64,000 bases of DNA from Halisarca cf. caerulea (lineage: Eukaryota; Porifera; Demospongiae; Chondrillida; Halisarcidae). The notes beneath the pieces were generated by a model. The model saw nothing but the letters and a program-made list of their open reading frames with translations, was not told the DNA's origin and ran no database searches. A program made the translations under genes and the position numbers. Location of the stretch: contig CAUJGJ010000311.1 in assembly GCA_963170055.1 (NCBI GenBank), positions 1-64,000 of the forward strand, given 5' to 3'. Positions 24,102 to 37,609 of the stretch are shown here, in pieces; positions within the stretch are counted from its first letter, which is position 1, and every line of letters starts with the position of its first letter.

Positions 24102-26922
24102 TTGGCACTAGCACCACGCACATTAGCAGTGGACACTCATGAAGTTTCTTAACTACTGTAGGCGTATTTGTGTAATGTTGGATATGCTGGTGCTAATACC
24201 AATATTTGGCACTAGCACCACGCACATTCCCAGTGGACACACGAAGTTTCTTAACTACTGTGGGAGTATTTGTGTAGTGTTGGATATGCTGGTGCTAATG
24301 CAAATATTTGGCACTAGCACCACGCACATTCCCAGTGGACACACGAAGTTTCTTAACTACTGTGGGAGTATTTGTGTAGTGTTGGATATGCTGGTGCTAA
24401 TACAAATATTTGGCACTAGCACCACGCACATTCCCAGTGGACACACGAAGTTTCTTAACTACTGTGGGAGTATTTGTGTAGTGTTGGATATGCTGGTGCT
24501 AATACCAATATTTGGCACTAGCACCACGCACATTCCCAGTGGACACACATGACCTTTCTGAAGTGCTGTGGGCGTATTTGTGTAGTGTTGGATATGCTGG
24601 TGCTAATACCAATATTTGGCACTAGCACCACGCACATTCCCAGTGGACACACATGAAGTTTGTTAACTACTGTGGGCGTATTTGTGTAATGTTGGATATG
24701 CTGGTGCTAATACCAATATTTGGCACTAGCACCACGCACATTCCCAGTGGACACACATGCCTTTTCTGAAGTGCTGTGGGCGTAGTTGTGTAGTGTTGTA
24801 TATGCTGGTGCTAATACCAATATTTGGCACTAGCACCACGCACATTCCCAGTGGACACACATGACCTTTCTGAAGTGCTGTGGTCGTATTTGTGTAGTGT
24901 TGGATATGCTGGTGCTAATACCAATATTTGGCACTAGCACCACGCACATTCCCAGTGGACACACATGACCTTTCTGAAGTGCTGTGGACGTATTTGTGTA
25001 GTGTTGGATATGCTGGTGCTAATACCAATATTTGGCACTAGCACCACGCACATTCCCAGTGGACACACATGACCTTTCTGAAGTGCTGTGGGCGTATTTG
25101 TGTAGTGTTGGATATGCTGGTGCTAATACCAATATTTGGCACTAGCACAACGCACATTCCCAGTGGACACACATGACCTTTCTGAAGTGCTGTGGGCGTA
25201 TTTGTGTAGTGTTGGATATGCTGGTGCTAATACCAATATTTGGCACTAGCACCACGCACATTCCCAGTGGACACACATGACCTTTCTGAAGTGCTGTGGG
25301 CGTATTTGTGTAGTGTTGGATATGCTGGTGCTAATACCAATATTTGGCACTAGCACAACGCACATTCCCAGTAGACACACATGAAGTTTCTGAAGTGCTG
25401 TGGGCGTATTTGTGTAGTGTTGGATATGCTGGTGCTAATACCAATATTTGGCACTAGCACCACGCACATTCCCAGTGGACACACATGAAGTTTCTTAACT
25501 ACTGTGAGCGTATTTGTGTAATGTTTGATATGCTGGTGCTAATGGGAATATTTGGCACTAGCACCACGCACATTAGCAGTGGACACTCATGAAGTATTCT
25601 TAACTACTGTGGGCGTATTGTTGTAATGTTGGGTATGCTGGTGCTAATACCAATATTTGGCACTAGCACCACGCACATTCCCAGTGGACACACGAAGTTT
25701 CTTAACTACTGTGGGAGTATTTGTGTAGTGTTGGATATGCTGGTGCTAATACCAATATTTGGCACTAGCACCACGCACATTCCCAGTGGACACACATGAA
25801 GTTTCTTAACTACTGTGAGCGTATTTGTGTAATGTTTGATATGCTGGTGCTAATGGGAATATTTGGCACTAGCACCACGCACATTAGCAGTGGACACTCA
25901 TGAAGTATTCTTAACTACTGTGGACGTATTGTTGTAATGTTGGGTATGCTGGTGCTAATACCAATATTTGGCACTAGCACCACGCACATTCCCAGTGGAC
26001 ACACGAAGTTTCTTAACTACTGTGGGAGTATTTGTGTAGTGTTGGATATGCTGGTGCTAATACCAATATTTGGCACTAGCACCACGCACATTCCCAGTGG
26101 ACACACATGACCTTTCTGAAGTGCTGTGGGCGTATTTGTGTAGTGTTGGATATGCTGGTGCTAATACCAATATTTGGCACTAGCACCACGCACATTCCCA
26201 GTGGACACACATGAAGTTTGTTAACTACTGTGGGCGTATTTGTGTAATGTTGGATATGCTTGTGCTAATACCAATATTTGGCACTAGCACCACGCACATT
26301 CCCAGTGGACACACATGCCCTTTCTGAAGTGCTGTGGGCGTATTTGTGTAGTGTTGGATATGCTGGTGCTAATACCAATATTTGGCACTAGCACCACGCA
26401 CATTCCCAGTGGACACACATGAAGTTTCTTAACTACTGTGGGCGTATTTGTGTAATGTTAGATATGCTTGTGCTAATGCGAATATTTGGCACTAGCACCA
26501 CGCACATTAACAGTGGACACTCATGAAGTTTCTTAACTACTGTGGGCGTATTTGTGTAATGTTGGATATGCTGGTGCTAATACCAATATTTGGCACTAGC
26601 ACCACGCACATTCCCAGTGGACACACGAAGTTTCTTAACTACTGTGGGAGTATTTGTGTAGTGTTGGATATGCTGGTGCTAATACCAATATTTGGCACTA
26701 GCACCACGCACATTCCCAGTGGACACACATGACCTTTCTGAAGTGCTGTGGTCGTATTTGTGTAGTGTTGGATATGCTGGTGCTAATACCAATATTTGGC
26801 ACTAGCACCACGCACATTCCCAGTGGACACACATGACCTTTCTGAAGTGCTGTGGGCGTATTTGTGTAGTGTTGGATATGCTGGTGCTAATACCAATATT
26901 TGGCACTAGCACCACGCACATT
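24102..26922 (+). repeat. 3212-bp HOR unit, copy 2 (partial)
   Basis: Repeats 20890-23710 at +3212 bp, including both nested 311-bp copies (AATGGGA at 25541 and 25852). It ends where copy 1 has CATTAGCAGT and copy 2 has CATTCCCAGT; the array then passes into family P. Perfect-looking identity over 2.8 kb makes this among the youngest duplications in the window, or an assembly duplicate. Confidence 0.88.
24139..24552 (+). other. third 137-residue repeat-derived open frame
   Basis: Exact-looking copy of 20927-21340 at +3212 bp. It is preceded by a shorter relative at 23725-23934, which arose by a 414-bp step (three 104-bp and one 102-bp monomers). Not called a gene, for the reasons given for the example single-monomer frame. 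Confidence 0.5.
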
Positions 26923-27088
26923 CCCAGTGGACACACATGACCTTTCTGAAGTGCTGTGGGCGTATTTGTGTAGTGTTGGATATGCTGGTGCTAATACCAA
27001 TATTTGGCACTAGCACCACGCACATTCCCAGTGGACACACATGACCTTTCTGAAGTGCTGTGGGCGTATTTGTGTAGTGTTGGATATG

Positions 27089-27094
27089 CACGTG
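27089..27094. other. CACGTG-bearing monomer marking each HOR unit (example)
   Basis: ATATGCTGGTGC becomes ATATGCACGTGC in one monomer per unit, creating the palindrome CACGTG. Sites start at 16095, 19000, 27089, 28850, 31027, 32480, 33726, 39225, 41508, 44310, 46071, 47728, 51154, 54375, 56242, 58424, 59358, 60500, 61746 and 63200. Decayed forms are CACATG at 35697 and CACTTG at 52919. CACGTG is the core bound by many basic helix-loop-helix factors; binding here is speculation. Its firm use is as a unit marker. Confidence 0.75.
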
Positions 27095-30000
27095 CTAATA
27101 CCAATATTTGGCACTAGCACAACGCACATTCCCAGCAGACACACATGAAGTTTCTGAAGTGCTGTGGGCGTATTTGTGTAGTGTTGGATATGCTGGTGCT
27201 AATACCAATATTTGGCACTAGCACCACGCACATTCCCAGTGGACACACATGAAGTTTCTTAACTACTGTGGGCGTATTTGTGTAATGTTTGATATGCTGG
27301 TGCTAATGGGAATATTTGGCACTAGCACCACGCACATTAGCAGTGGACACTCATGAAGTATTCTTAACTACTGTGGGCGTATTTGTGTAATGTTGGGTAT
27401 GCTGGTGCTAATACCAATATTTGGCACTAGCACCACGCACATTCCCAGTGGACACACGAAGTTTCTTAACTACTGTGGGAGTATTTGTGTAGTGTTGGAT
27501 ATGCTGGTGCTAATACCAATATTTGGCACTAGCACCACGCACATTCCCAGTGGACACACATGACCTTTCTGAAGTGCTGTGGGCGTATTTGTGTAGTGTT
27601 GGATATGCTGGTGCTAATACCAATATTTGGCAATAGCACCGCGCACATTCCCAGTGGACACACGAAGTTTCTTAACTACTGTGGGAGTATTTGTGTAGTG
27701 TTGGATATGCTGGTGCTAATACCAATATTTGGCACTAGCACCACGCACATTCCCAGTGGACACACGAAGTTTCTTAACTACTGTGGGAGAATTTGTGTAG
27801 TGTTGGATATGCTGGTGCTAATACCAATATTTGGCACTAGCACCACGCACATTCCCAGTGGACACACATGACCTTTCTGAAGTGCTTTGGGCGTATTTGT
27901 GTAGTGTTGGATATGCTGGTGCAAATACCAATATTTGGCACTAGCACCACGCACATTCCCAGTGGACACACATGACCTTTCTGAAGTGCTGTGGGCGTAT
28001 TTGTGTAGTTTTGGATATGCTGGTGCTAATACCAATATTTGGCACTAGCACCACGCACATTCCCAGTGGACACACATGACCTTTCTGAAGTGCTGTGGGC
28101 GTATTTGTGTAGTGTTGGATATGCTGGTGCTAATACCAATATTTGGCACTAGCACCACGCACATTCCCAGTGGACACACATGAAGTTTCTTAACTACTGT
28201 GGGCGTATTTGTGTAATGTTTGATATGCTTGTGCTAATGCGAATATTTGGCACTAGCACCACACACATTAACAGTGGACACTCATAAAGTTTCTTAACTA
28301 CTGTGGGCGTATTTGTGTAATGTTGGATATGCTGGTGCTAATACCAATATTTGGCACTAGCACCACGCACATTCCCAGTGGACACACGAAGTTTCTCAAC
28401 TACTGTGGGAGTATTTGTGTAGTGTTGGATATGCTGGTGCTAATACCAATATTTGGCACTAGCACCACGCACATTCCCAGTGGACACACATGACCTTTCT
28501 GAAGTGCTGTGGTCGTATTTGTGTAGTGTTGGATATGCTGGTGCTAATACCAATATTTGGCACTAGCACCACGCACATTCCCAGTGGACACACATGACCT
28601 TTCTGAAGTGCTGTGGGCGTATTTGTGTAGTGTTGGATATGCTGGTGCTAATACCAATATTTGGCACTAGCACCACGCACATTCCCAGTGGACACACATG
28701 ACCTTTCTGAAGTGCTGTGGGCGTATTTGTGTAGAGTTGGATATGCTGGTGCTAATACCAATATTTGGCACTAGCACCACGCACATTCCCAGTGGACACA
28801 CATGACCTTTCTGAAGTGCTGTGGGCGTATTTGTGTAGTGTTGGATATGCACGTGCTAATACCAATATTTGGCACTAGCACAACGCACATTCCCAGCAGA
28901 CACACATGAAGTTTCTGAAGTGCTGTGGGCGTATTTGTGTAGTGTTGGATATGCTGGTGCTAATACCAATATTTGGCACTAGCACCACGCACATTCCCAG
29001 TGGACACACATGAAGTTTCTTAACTACTGTGGGCGTATTTGTGTAATGTTTGATATGCTGGTGCTAATGGGAATATTTGGCACTAGCACCACGCACATTA
29101 GCAGTGGACACTCATGAAGTATTCTTAACTACTGTGGGCGTATTTGTGTAATGTTGGGTATGCTGGTGCTAATACCAATATTTGGCACTAGCACCACGCA
29201 CATTCCCAGTGGACACACGAAGTTTCTTAACTACTGTGGGAGTATTTGTGTAGTGTTGGATATGCTGGTGCTAATACCAATATTTGGCACTAGCACCACG
29301 CACATTCCCAGTGGACACACATGACCTTTCTGAAGTGCTGTTGGCGTATTTGTGTAGTGTTGGATATGCTGGTGCTAATACCAATATTTGGCAATAGCAC
29401 CGCGCACATTCCCAGTGGACACACGAAGTTTCTTAACTACTGTGGGAGTATTTGTGTAGTGTTGGATATGCTGGTGCTAATACCAATATTTGGCACTAGC
29501 ACCACGCACATTCCCAGTGGACACATGAAGTTTCTTAACTACTGTGGGAGAATTTGTGTAGTGTTGGATATGCTGGTGCTAATACCAATATTTGGCACTA
29601 GCACCACGCACATTCCCAGTGGACACACATGACCTTTCTGAAGTGCTTTGGGCGTATTTGTGTAGTGTTGGATATGCTGGTGCAAATACCAATATTTGGC
29701 ACTAGCACCACGCACATTCCCAGTGGACACACATGACCTTTCTGAAGTGCTGTGGGCGTATTTGTGTAGTGTTGGATATGCTGGTGCTAATACCAATATT
29801 TGGCACTAGCACCACGCACATTCCCAGTGGACACACATGACCTTTCTGAAGTGCTGTGGGCGTATTTGTGTAGTGTTGGATATGCTGGTGCTAATACCAA
29901 TATTTGGCACTAGCACCACGCACATTCCCAGTGGACACACATGAAGTTTCTTAACTACTGTGGGCGTATTTGTGTAATGTTTGATATGCTTGTGCTAATG

Positions 30001-30354
30001 CGAATATTTGGCACTAGCACCACACACATTAACAGTGGACACTCATGAAGTTTCTTAACTACTGTGGGCGTATTTGTGTAATGTTGGATATGCTGGTGCT
30101 AATACCAATATTTGGCACTAGCACCACGCACATTCCCAGTGGACACACGAAGTTTCTCAACTACTGTGGGAGTATTTGTGTAGTGTTGGATATGCTGGTG
30201 CTAATACCAATATTTGGCACTAGCACCACGCACATTCCCAGTGGACACACATGACCTTTCTGAAGTGCTGTGGTCGTATTTGTGTAGTGTTGGATATGCT
30301 GGTGCTAATACCAATATTTGGCACTAGCACCACGCACATTCCCAGTGGACACAC

Positions 30355-30462
30355 ATGACCTTTCTGAAGTGCTGTGGGCGTATTTGTGTAGTGTTGGATA
30401 TGCTGGTGCTAATACCAATATTTGGCACTAGCACCACGCACATTCCCAGTGGACACACATGA
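30355..30462 (+). other. 35-codon open frame spanning exactly one monomer (example, not called a gene)
   Basis: The frame runs from the ATG of one ACATGACC head to the TGA of the next, which overlaps the following ATG as ATGA. The peptide has a Cys-rich start (MTFLKCCGRICV), a hydrophobic middle (VVLDMLVLIPIFG) and a polar end (GTSTTHIPSGHT). Adjacent 104-bp monomers therefore form a chain of one-monomer frames overlapping by four bases. Against coding function: the 105-bp monomers shift the frame into an early stop, ACAAGACC heads lack the ATG, and the two main subfamilies differ at four replacement codons (T/K, K/N, C/Y, V/M) and one silent codon. Confidence 0.6.
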
Positions 30463-30630
30463 CCTTTCTGAAGTGCTGTGGGCGTATTTGTGTAGTGTTG
30501 GATATGCTGGTGCTAATACCAATATTTGGCACTAGCACCACGCACATTCCCAGTGGACACACATGACCTTTCTGAAGTGCTGTGGGCGTATTTGTGTAGT
30601 GTTGGATATGCTGGTGCTAATACCAATATT

Positions 30631-33600
30631 TGGCCCTAGCACCACGCACATTCCTAGTGGACACACATGAAGTTTGTTAACTAATGTGGGCGTATTTGTG
30701 TAATGTTGGATATTCTGGTGCTAATACCAATATTTGGCACTAGCACCACGCACATTCCCAGTGGACACACATGACCTTTCTGAAGTGCTGTGGGCGTATT
30801 TGTGTAGTGTTGGATATGCTGGTGCTAATACCAATATTTGGCACTAGCACCACGCACATTCCCAGTGGACACACATGACCTTTCTGAAGTGCTGTGGGCG
30901 TATTTGTGTAGTGTTGGATATGCTGGTGCTAATACCAATATTTGGCACTAGCACCACGCACATTTCCAGTAGACACACATGAAGTTTCTGAAGTGCTGTG
31001 GGCGTATTTGTGTAGTGTTGGATATGCACGTGCTAATACCAATATTTGGCACTAGCACCACGCACATTCCCAGTGGACACTCATGAAGTTTCTTAACTAC
31101 TGTGGGCGTATTTGTGTAATGTTGGATATGCTGGTGCTAATACCAATATTTGGCACTAGCACCACGCACATTCCCAGTGGACACACGAAGTTTCTTAACT
31201 ACTGTGGGAGTATTTGTGTAGTGTTGGATATGCTGGTGCTAATACCAATATTTGGCACTAGCACCACGCACATTCCCAGTGGACACACATGACCTTTCTA
31301 AAGTGCTGTGGTCGTATTTGTGTAGTGTATTATATGCTGGTGCTAATACCAATATTTGGCACTAGCACCACGCACTTTCCCAGTGGACACACATGACCTT
31401 TCTGAAGTGCTGTGGGCGTATTTGTGTAGTGTTGGATATGCTGGTGCTAATACCAATATTTGGCACTAGCACCACGCACATTCCCAGTGGAAACACATGA
31501 CCTTTCTGAAGTGCTGTGGGCGTATTTGTGTAGTGTTGGATATGCTGGTGCTAATACCAATATTTGGCACTAGCACCACGCACATTCCAAGTGGACACAC
31601 ATGACCTTTCTGAAGTGCTGTGGGCGTATTTGTGTAGTGTTGGATATGCTGGTGCTAATACCAATATTTGGCACTAGCACAACGCACATTCCCAGTAGAC
31701 ACACATGAAGTTTCTGAAGTGCTGTGGGCGTATTTGTGTAGTGTTGGATATGCTGGTGCTAATACCAATATTTGGCACTAGCACAACGCACATTCCCAGT
31801 AGACACACATGAAGTTTCTGAAGTGCTGTGGGCGTATTTGTGTAGTGTTGGATATGCTGGTGCTAATCCAATATTTGGCACTAGCACCACGCACATTCCC
31901 AGTGGACACACATGAAGTTTGTTAACTACTGTGGGCGTATTTGTGTAATGTTGGATATGCTGGTGCTAATACCAATATTTGGCACTAGCACCACGCACAT
32001 TCCCAGTGGACACACATGACTTTTCTGAAGTGCTGTGGGCGTATTTGTGTAGTGTTGGATATGCTGGTGCTAATACAAATATTTGGCCCTAGCACCACGC
32101 ACATTCCTAGTGGACACACATGAAGTTTGTTAACTAATGTGGGCGTATTTGTGTAATGTTGGATATTCTGGTGCTAATACCAATATTTGGCACTAGCACA
32201 ACGCACATTCCCAGTGGACACACATGACCTTTCTGAAGTGCTGTGGGCGTATTTGTGTAGTGTTGGATATGCTGGTGCTAATACCAATATTTGGCACTAG
32301 CACCACGCACATTCCCAGTGGACACACATGACCTTTCTGAAGTGCTGTGGGCGTATTTGTGTAGTGTTGGATATGCTGGTGCTAATACCAATATTTGGCA
32401 CTAGCACCACGCACATTTCCAGTAGACACACATGAAGTTTCTGAAGTGCTGTGGGCGTATTTGTGTAGTGTTGGATATGCACGTGCTAATACCAATATTT
32501 GGCACTAGCACCACGCACATTCCCAGTGGACACTCATGAAGTTTCTTAACTACTGTGGGCGTATTTGTGTAATGTTGGATATGCTGGTGCTAATACCAAT
32601 ATTTGGCACTAGCACCACGCACATTCCCAGTGGACACACGAAGTTTCTTAACTACTGTGGGAGTATTTGTGTAGTGTTGGATATGCTGGTGCTAATACCA
32701 ATATTTGGCACTAGCACCACGCACATTCCCAGTGGACACACATGACCTTTCTAAAGTGCTGTGGGCGTATTTGTGTAGTGTTGGATATGCTGGTGCTAAT
32801 ACAAATATTTGGCACTAGCACCACGCACATTCCCAGTGGACACACATGACCTTTCTGAAGTGCTGTGGGCGTATTTGTGTAGTGTTGGATATGCTGGTGC
32901 TAATACCAATATTTGGCACTAGCACCACGCACATTCCCAGTGGACACACATGACCTTTCTGAAGTGCTGTGGGCGTATTTGTGTAGTGTTGGATATGCTG
33001 GTGCTAATACCAATATTTGGCACTAGCACAACGCACATTCCCAGTAGACACACATGAAGTTTCTGAAGTGCTGTGGGCGTATTTGTGTAGTGTTGGATAT
33101 GCTGGTGCTAATACCAATATTTGGCACTAGCACCACGCACATTCCCAGTGGACACACATGAAGTTTGTTAACTACTGTGGGCGTATTTGTGTAATGTTGG
33201 ATATGCTGGTGCTAATACCAATATTTGGCACTAGCACCACGCACATTCCCAGTGGACACACATGACTTTTCTGAAGTGCTGTGGGCGTATTTGTGTAGTG
33301 TTGGATATGCTGGTGCTAATACCAATATTTGGCCCTAGCACCACGCACATTCCTAGTGGACACACATGAAGTTTGTTAACTAATGTGGGCGTATTTGTGT
33401 AATGTTGGATATTCTGGTGCTAATACCAATATTTGGCACTAGCACCACGCACATTCCCAGTGGACACACATGAACTTTCTGAAGTGCTGTGGGCGTATTT
33501 GTGTAGTGTTGGATATGCTGGTGCTAATACCAATATTTGGCACTAGCACCACGCACATTCCCAGTGGACACACATGACCTTTCTGAAGTGCTGTGGGCGT

Positions 33601-34400
33601 ATTTGTGTAGTGTTGGATATGCTGGTGCTAATACCAATATTTGGCACTAGCACCACGCACATTTCCAGTAGACACACATGAAGTTTCTGAAGTGCTGTGG
33701 GCGTATTTGTGTAGTGTTGGATATGCACGTGCTAATACCAATATTTGGCACTAGCACCACGCACATTCCCAGTGGACACTCATGAAGTTTCTTAACTACT
33801 GTGGGCGTATTTGTGTAATGTTGGATATGCTGGTGCTAATACCAATATTTGGCACTAGCACCACGCACATTCCCAGTGGACACACGAAGTTTCTTAACTA
33901 CTGTGGGAGTATTTGTGTAGTGTTGGATATGCTGGTGCTAATACCAATATTTGGCACTAGCACCACGCACATTCCCAGTGGACACACATGACCTTTCTAA
34001 AGTGCTGTGGTCGTATTTGTGTAGTGTTGTATATGCTGGTGCTAATACCAATATTTGGCACTAGCACCACGCACATTCCCAGTGGACACACATGACCTTT
34101 CTGAAGTGCTGTGGGCGTATTTGTGTAGTGTTGGATATGCTGGTGCTAATACCAATATTTGGCACTAGCACCACGCACATTCCCAGTGGACACACATGAC
34201 CTTTCTGAAGTGCTGTGGGCGTATTTGTGTAGTGTTGGATATGCTGGTGCTAATACCAATATTTGGCACTAGCACCACGCACATTCCCAGTGGACACACA
34301 TGACCTTTCTGAAGTGCTGTGGGCGTATTTGTGTAGTGTTGGATATGCTGGTGCTAATACCAATATTTGGCACTAGCACAACGCACATTCCCAGTAGACA
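30631..34400 (+). repeat. family Q domain 1: units of 1453 and 1246 bp
   Basis: Family Q is marked by GGCCCTAGC with CCTAGTGG, at 30632, 32085 and 33331. Each unit then has GTTAACTAATGTG with TATTCTGG, CATTTCCAGTAGAC, a CACGTG monomer (31027, 32480, 33726), a CTCATGAAG head, one 102-bp monomer, CACAACG with CAGTAGAC, GAAGTTTGTTAAC and GACTTTTCTG. The 1246-bp form is 12 monomers, one of them 102 bp. The 1453-bp form has two more monomers (a doubled CACAACG monomer) and a single-base deletion at about 31867 (CTAATCCAAT). Confidence 0.85.
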
Positions 34401-37400
34401 CACATGAAGTTTCTGAAGTGCTGTGGGCGTATTTGTGTAGTGTTGGATATGCTGGTGCTAATACCAATATTTGGCACTAGCACCACGCACATTCCCAGTG
34501 GACACACATGAAGTTTCTTAACTACTGTGGGCGTATTTGTGTAATGTTTGATATGCTGGTGCTAATGGGAATATTTGGCACTAGCACCACGCACATTAGC
34601 AGTGGACACTCATGAAGTATTCTTAACTACTGTGGGCGTATTTGTGTAATGTTGGATATGCTGGTGCTAATACCAATATTTGGCACTAGCACCACGCACA
34701 TTCCCAGTGGACACACGAAGTTTCTTAACTACTGTGGGAGTATTTGTGTAGTGTTGGATATGCTGGTGCTAATACCAATATTTGGCACTAGCACCACGCA
34801 CATTCCCAGTGGACACACATGACCTTTCTGAAGTGCTGTGGGCGTATTTGTGTAGTGTTGGATATGCTGGTTCTAATACCAATATTTGGCAATAGCACCG
34901 CGCACATTCCCAGTGGACACACGAAGTTTCTTAACTACTGTGGGAGTATTTGTGTAGTGTTGGATATGCTGGTGCTAATACCAATATTTGGCACTAGCAC
35001 CACGCACATTCCCAGTGGACACACATGACCTTTCTGAAGTGCTGTGGTCGTATTTGTGTAGTGTTGGATATGCTGGTGCTAATACCAATATTTGGCACTA
35101 GCACCACGCACATTCCCAGTGGACACACATGACCTTTCTGAAGTGCTTTGGGCGTATTTGTGTAGTGTTGGATATGCTGGTGCTAATACCAATATTTGGC
35201 ACTAGCACCACGCACATTCCCAGTGGACACACATGAAGTTTGTTAACTACTGTGGGCGTATTTGTGTAATGTTGGATATGCTGGTGCTAATACCAATATT
35301 TGGCACTAGCACCACGCACATTCCCAGTGGACACACATGACTTTTCTGAAGTGCTGTGGGCGTATTTGTGTAGTGTTGGATATGCTGGTGCTAATACCAA
35401 TATTTGGCACTAGCACCACGCACATTCCTAGTGGACACACATGAAGTTTGTTAACTAATGTGGGCGTATTTGTGTAATGTTGGATATTCTGGTGCTAATA
35501 CCAATATTTGGCACTAGCACCACGCACATTCCCAGTGGACACACATGACCTTTCTGAAGTGCTGTGGGCGTATTTGTGTAGTGTTGGATATGCTGGTGCT
35601 AATACCAATATTTGGCACTAGCACCACCCACATTTCCAGTAGACACACATGAAGTTTCTGAAGTGCTGTGGGCGTATTTGTGTAGTGTTGGATATGCACA
35701 TGCTAATACCAATATTTGGCACTAGCACCACGCACATTCCCAGTGGACACTCATGAAGTTTCTTAACTACTGTGGGCGTATTTGTGTAATGTTGGATATG
35801 CTGGTGCTAATACTAATATTTGGCACTAGCACCACGCACATTCCCAGTGGACACACGAAGTTTCTTAACTACTGTGGGAGTATTTGTGTAGTGTTGGATA
35901 TGCTGGCGCTAATACCAATATTTGGCACTAGCACCACGCACATTCCCAGTGGACACACATGACCTTTCTAAAGTGCTGTGGTCGTATTTGTGTAGTGTTG
36001 TATATGCTGGTGCTAATACCAATATTTGGCACTAGCACCACGCACATTCCCAGTGGACACACATGACCTTTCTGAAGTGCTGTGGGCGTATTTGTGTAGT
36101 TTTGGATATGCTGGTGCTAATACCAATATTTGGCACTAGCACCACGCACATTCCCAGTGGACACACATGACCTTTCTGAAGTGCTGTGGGCGTATTTGTG
36201 TAGTGTTGGATATGCTGGTGCTAATACCAATATTTGGCACTAGCACCACGCACATTCCCAGTGGACACACATGACCTTTCTGAAGTGCTGTGGGCGTATT
36301 TGTGTAGTGTTGGATATGCTGGTGCTAATACCAATATTTGGCACTAGCACAACGCACATTCCCAGTGGACACACATGAAGTTTCTGAAGTGCTGTGGGCG
36401 TATTTGTGTAGTGTTGGATATGCTGGTGCTAATACCAATATTTGGCACTAGCACCACGCACATTCCCAGTGGACACACATGAAGTTTCTTAACTACTGTG
36501 GGCGTATTTGTGTAATGTTTGATATGCTGGTGCTAATGGGAATATTTGGCACTAGCACCACGCACATTAGCAGTGGACACTCATGAAGTATTCTTAACTA
36601 CTGTGGGCGTATTTGTGTAATGTTGGATATGCTGGTGCTAATACCAATATTTGGCACTAGCACCACGCACATTCCCAGTGGACACACGAAGTTTCTTAAC
36701 TACTGTGGGAGTATTTGTGTAGTGTTGGATATGCTGGTGCTAATACCAATATTTGGCACTAGCACCACGCACATTCCCAGTGGACACACATGACCTTTCT
36801 GAAGTGCTGTGGGCGTATTTGTGTAGTGTTGGATATGCTGGTGCTAATACCAATATTTGGCACTAGCACAACGCACATTCCCAGTGGACACACATGAAGT
36901 TTCTGAAGTGCTGTGGGCGTATTTGTGTAGTGTTGGATATGCTGGTGCTAATACCAATATTTGGCACTAGCACCACGCACATTCCCAGTGGACACACATG
37001 AAGTTTCTTAACTACTGTGGGCGTATTTGTGTAATGTTTGATATGCTGGTGCTAATGGGAATATTTGGCACTAGCACCACGCACATTAGCAGTGGACACT
37101 CATGAAGTATTCTTAACTACTGTGGGCGTATTTGTGTAATGTTGGATATGCTGGTGCTAATACCAATATTTGGCACTAGCACCACGCACATTCCCAGTGG
37201 ACACACGAAGTTTCTTAACTACTGTGGGAGTATTTGTGTAGTGTTGGATATGCTGGTGCTAATACCAATATTTGGCACTAGCACCACGCACATTCCCAGT
37301 GGACACACATGACCTTTCTGAAGTGCTGTGGGCGTATTTGTGTAGTGTTGGATATGCTGGTTCTAATACCAATATTTGGCAATAGCACCGCGCACATTCC

Positions 37401-37609
37401 CAGTGGACACACGAAGTTTCTTAACTACTGTGAGAGTATTTGTGTAGTGTTGGATATGCTGGTGCTAATACCAACATTTGGCACTAGCACCACGCACATT
37501 CCCAGTGGACACACATGACCTTTCTGAAGTGCTGTGGTCGTATTTGTGTAGTGTTGGATATGCTGGTGCTAATACCAATATTTGGCACTAGCACCACGCA
37601 CATTCCCAG
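34401..37609 (+). repeat. P/Q mosaic with a 519-bp tandem duplication
   Basis: Family P pieces (TGGGAAT at 34564, 36535 and 37054; CAATAGCACCGCGC near 34890 and 37380) flank a Q piece at about 35220-36350. That Q piece has CCTAGTGG but GGCACTAGC, not GGCCCTAGC, and CACATG at 35697 in place of CACGTG. 36350-36868 and 36869-37387 form a five-monomer tandem (one 105 bp, one 102 bp), with AATGGGA at 36535 and 37054. Confidence 0.78.

Larger units (their letters stand above)
26923..30630 (+). repeat. family P domain 1: two 1761-bp units
   Basis: 26906-28666 and 28667-30427 align at +1761 bp: 17 monomers, of which four are 102 bp and one 105 bp. Each has the order CACGTG monomer, CCCAGCAGAC, TGGGAAT/105-bp monomer, ACACGAAG, CAATAGCACCGCGC, a second and third ACACGAAG (the third with GGGAGAATTTG), GCTTTGGGCG, GTGCAAATACC, then ATGCTTGTGCTAATGCG with CATTAACAGT. 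Differences include GGGCG/TTGGCG, ACACGAAG/ACATGAAG at about 29525, and CATAAAG/CATGAAG at 28285/30046. Confidence 0.86.
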
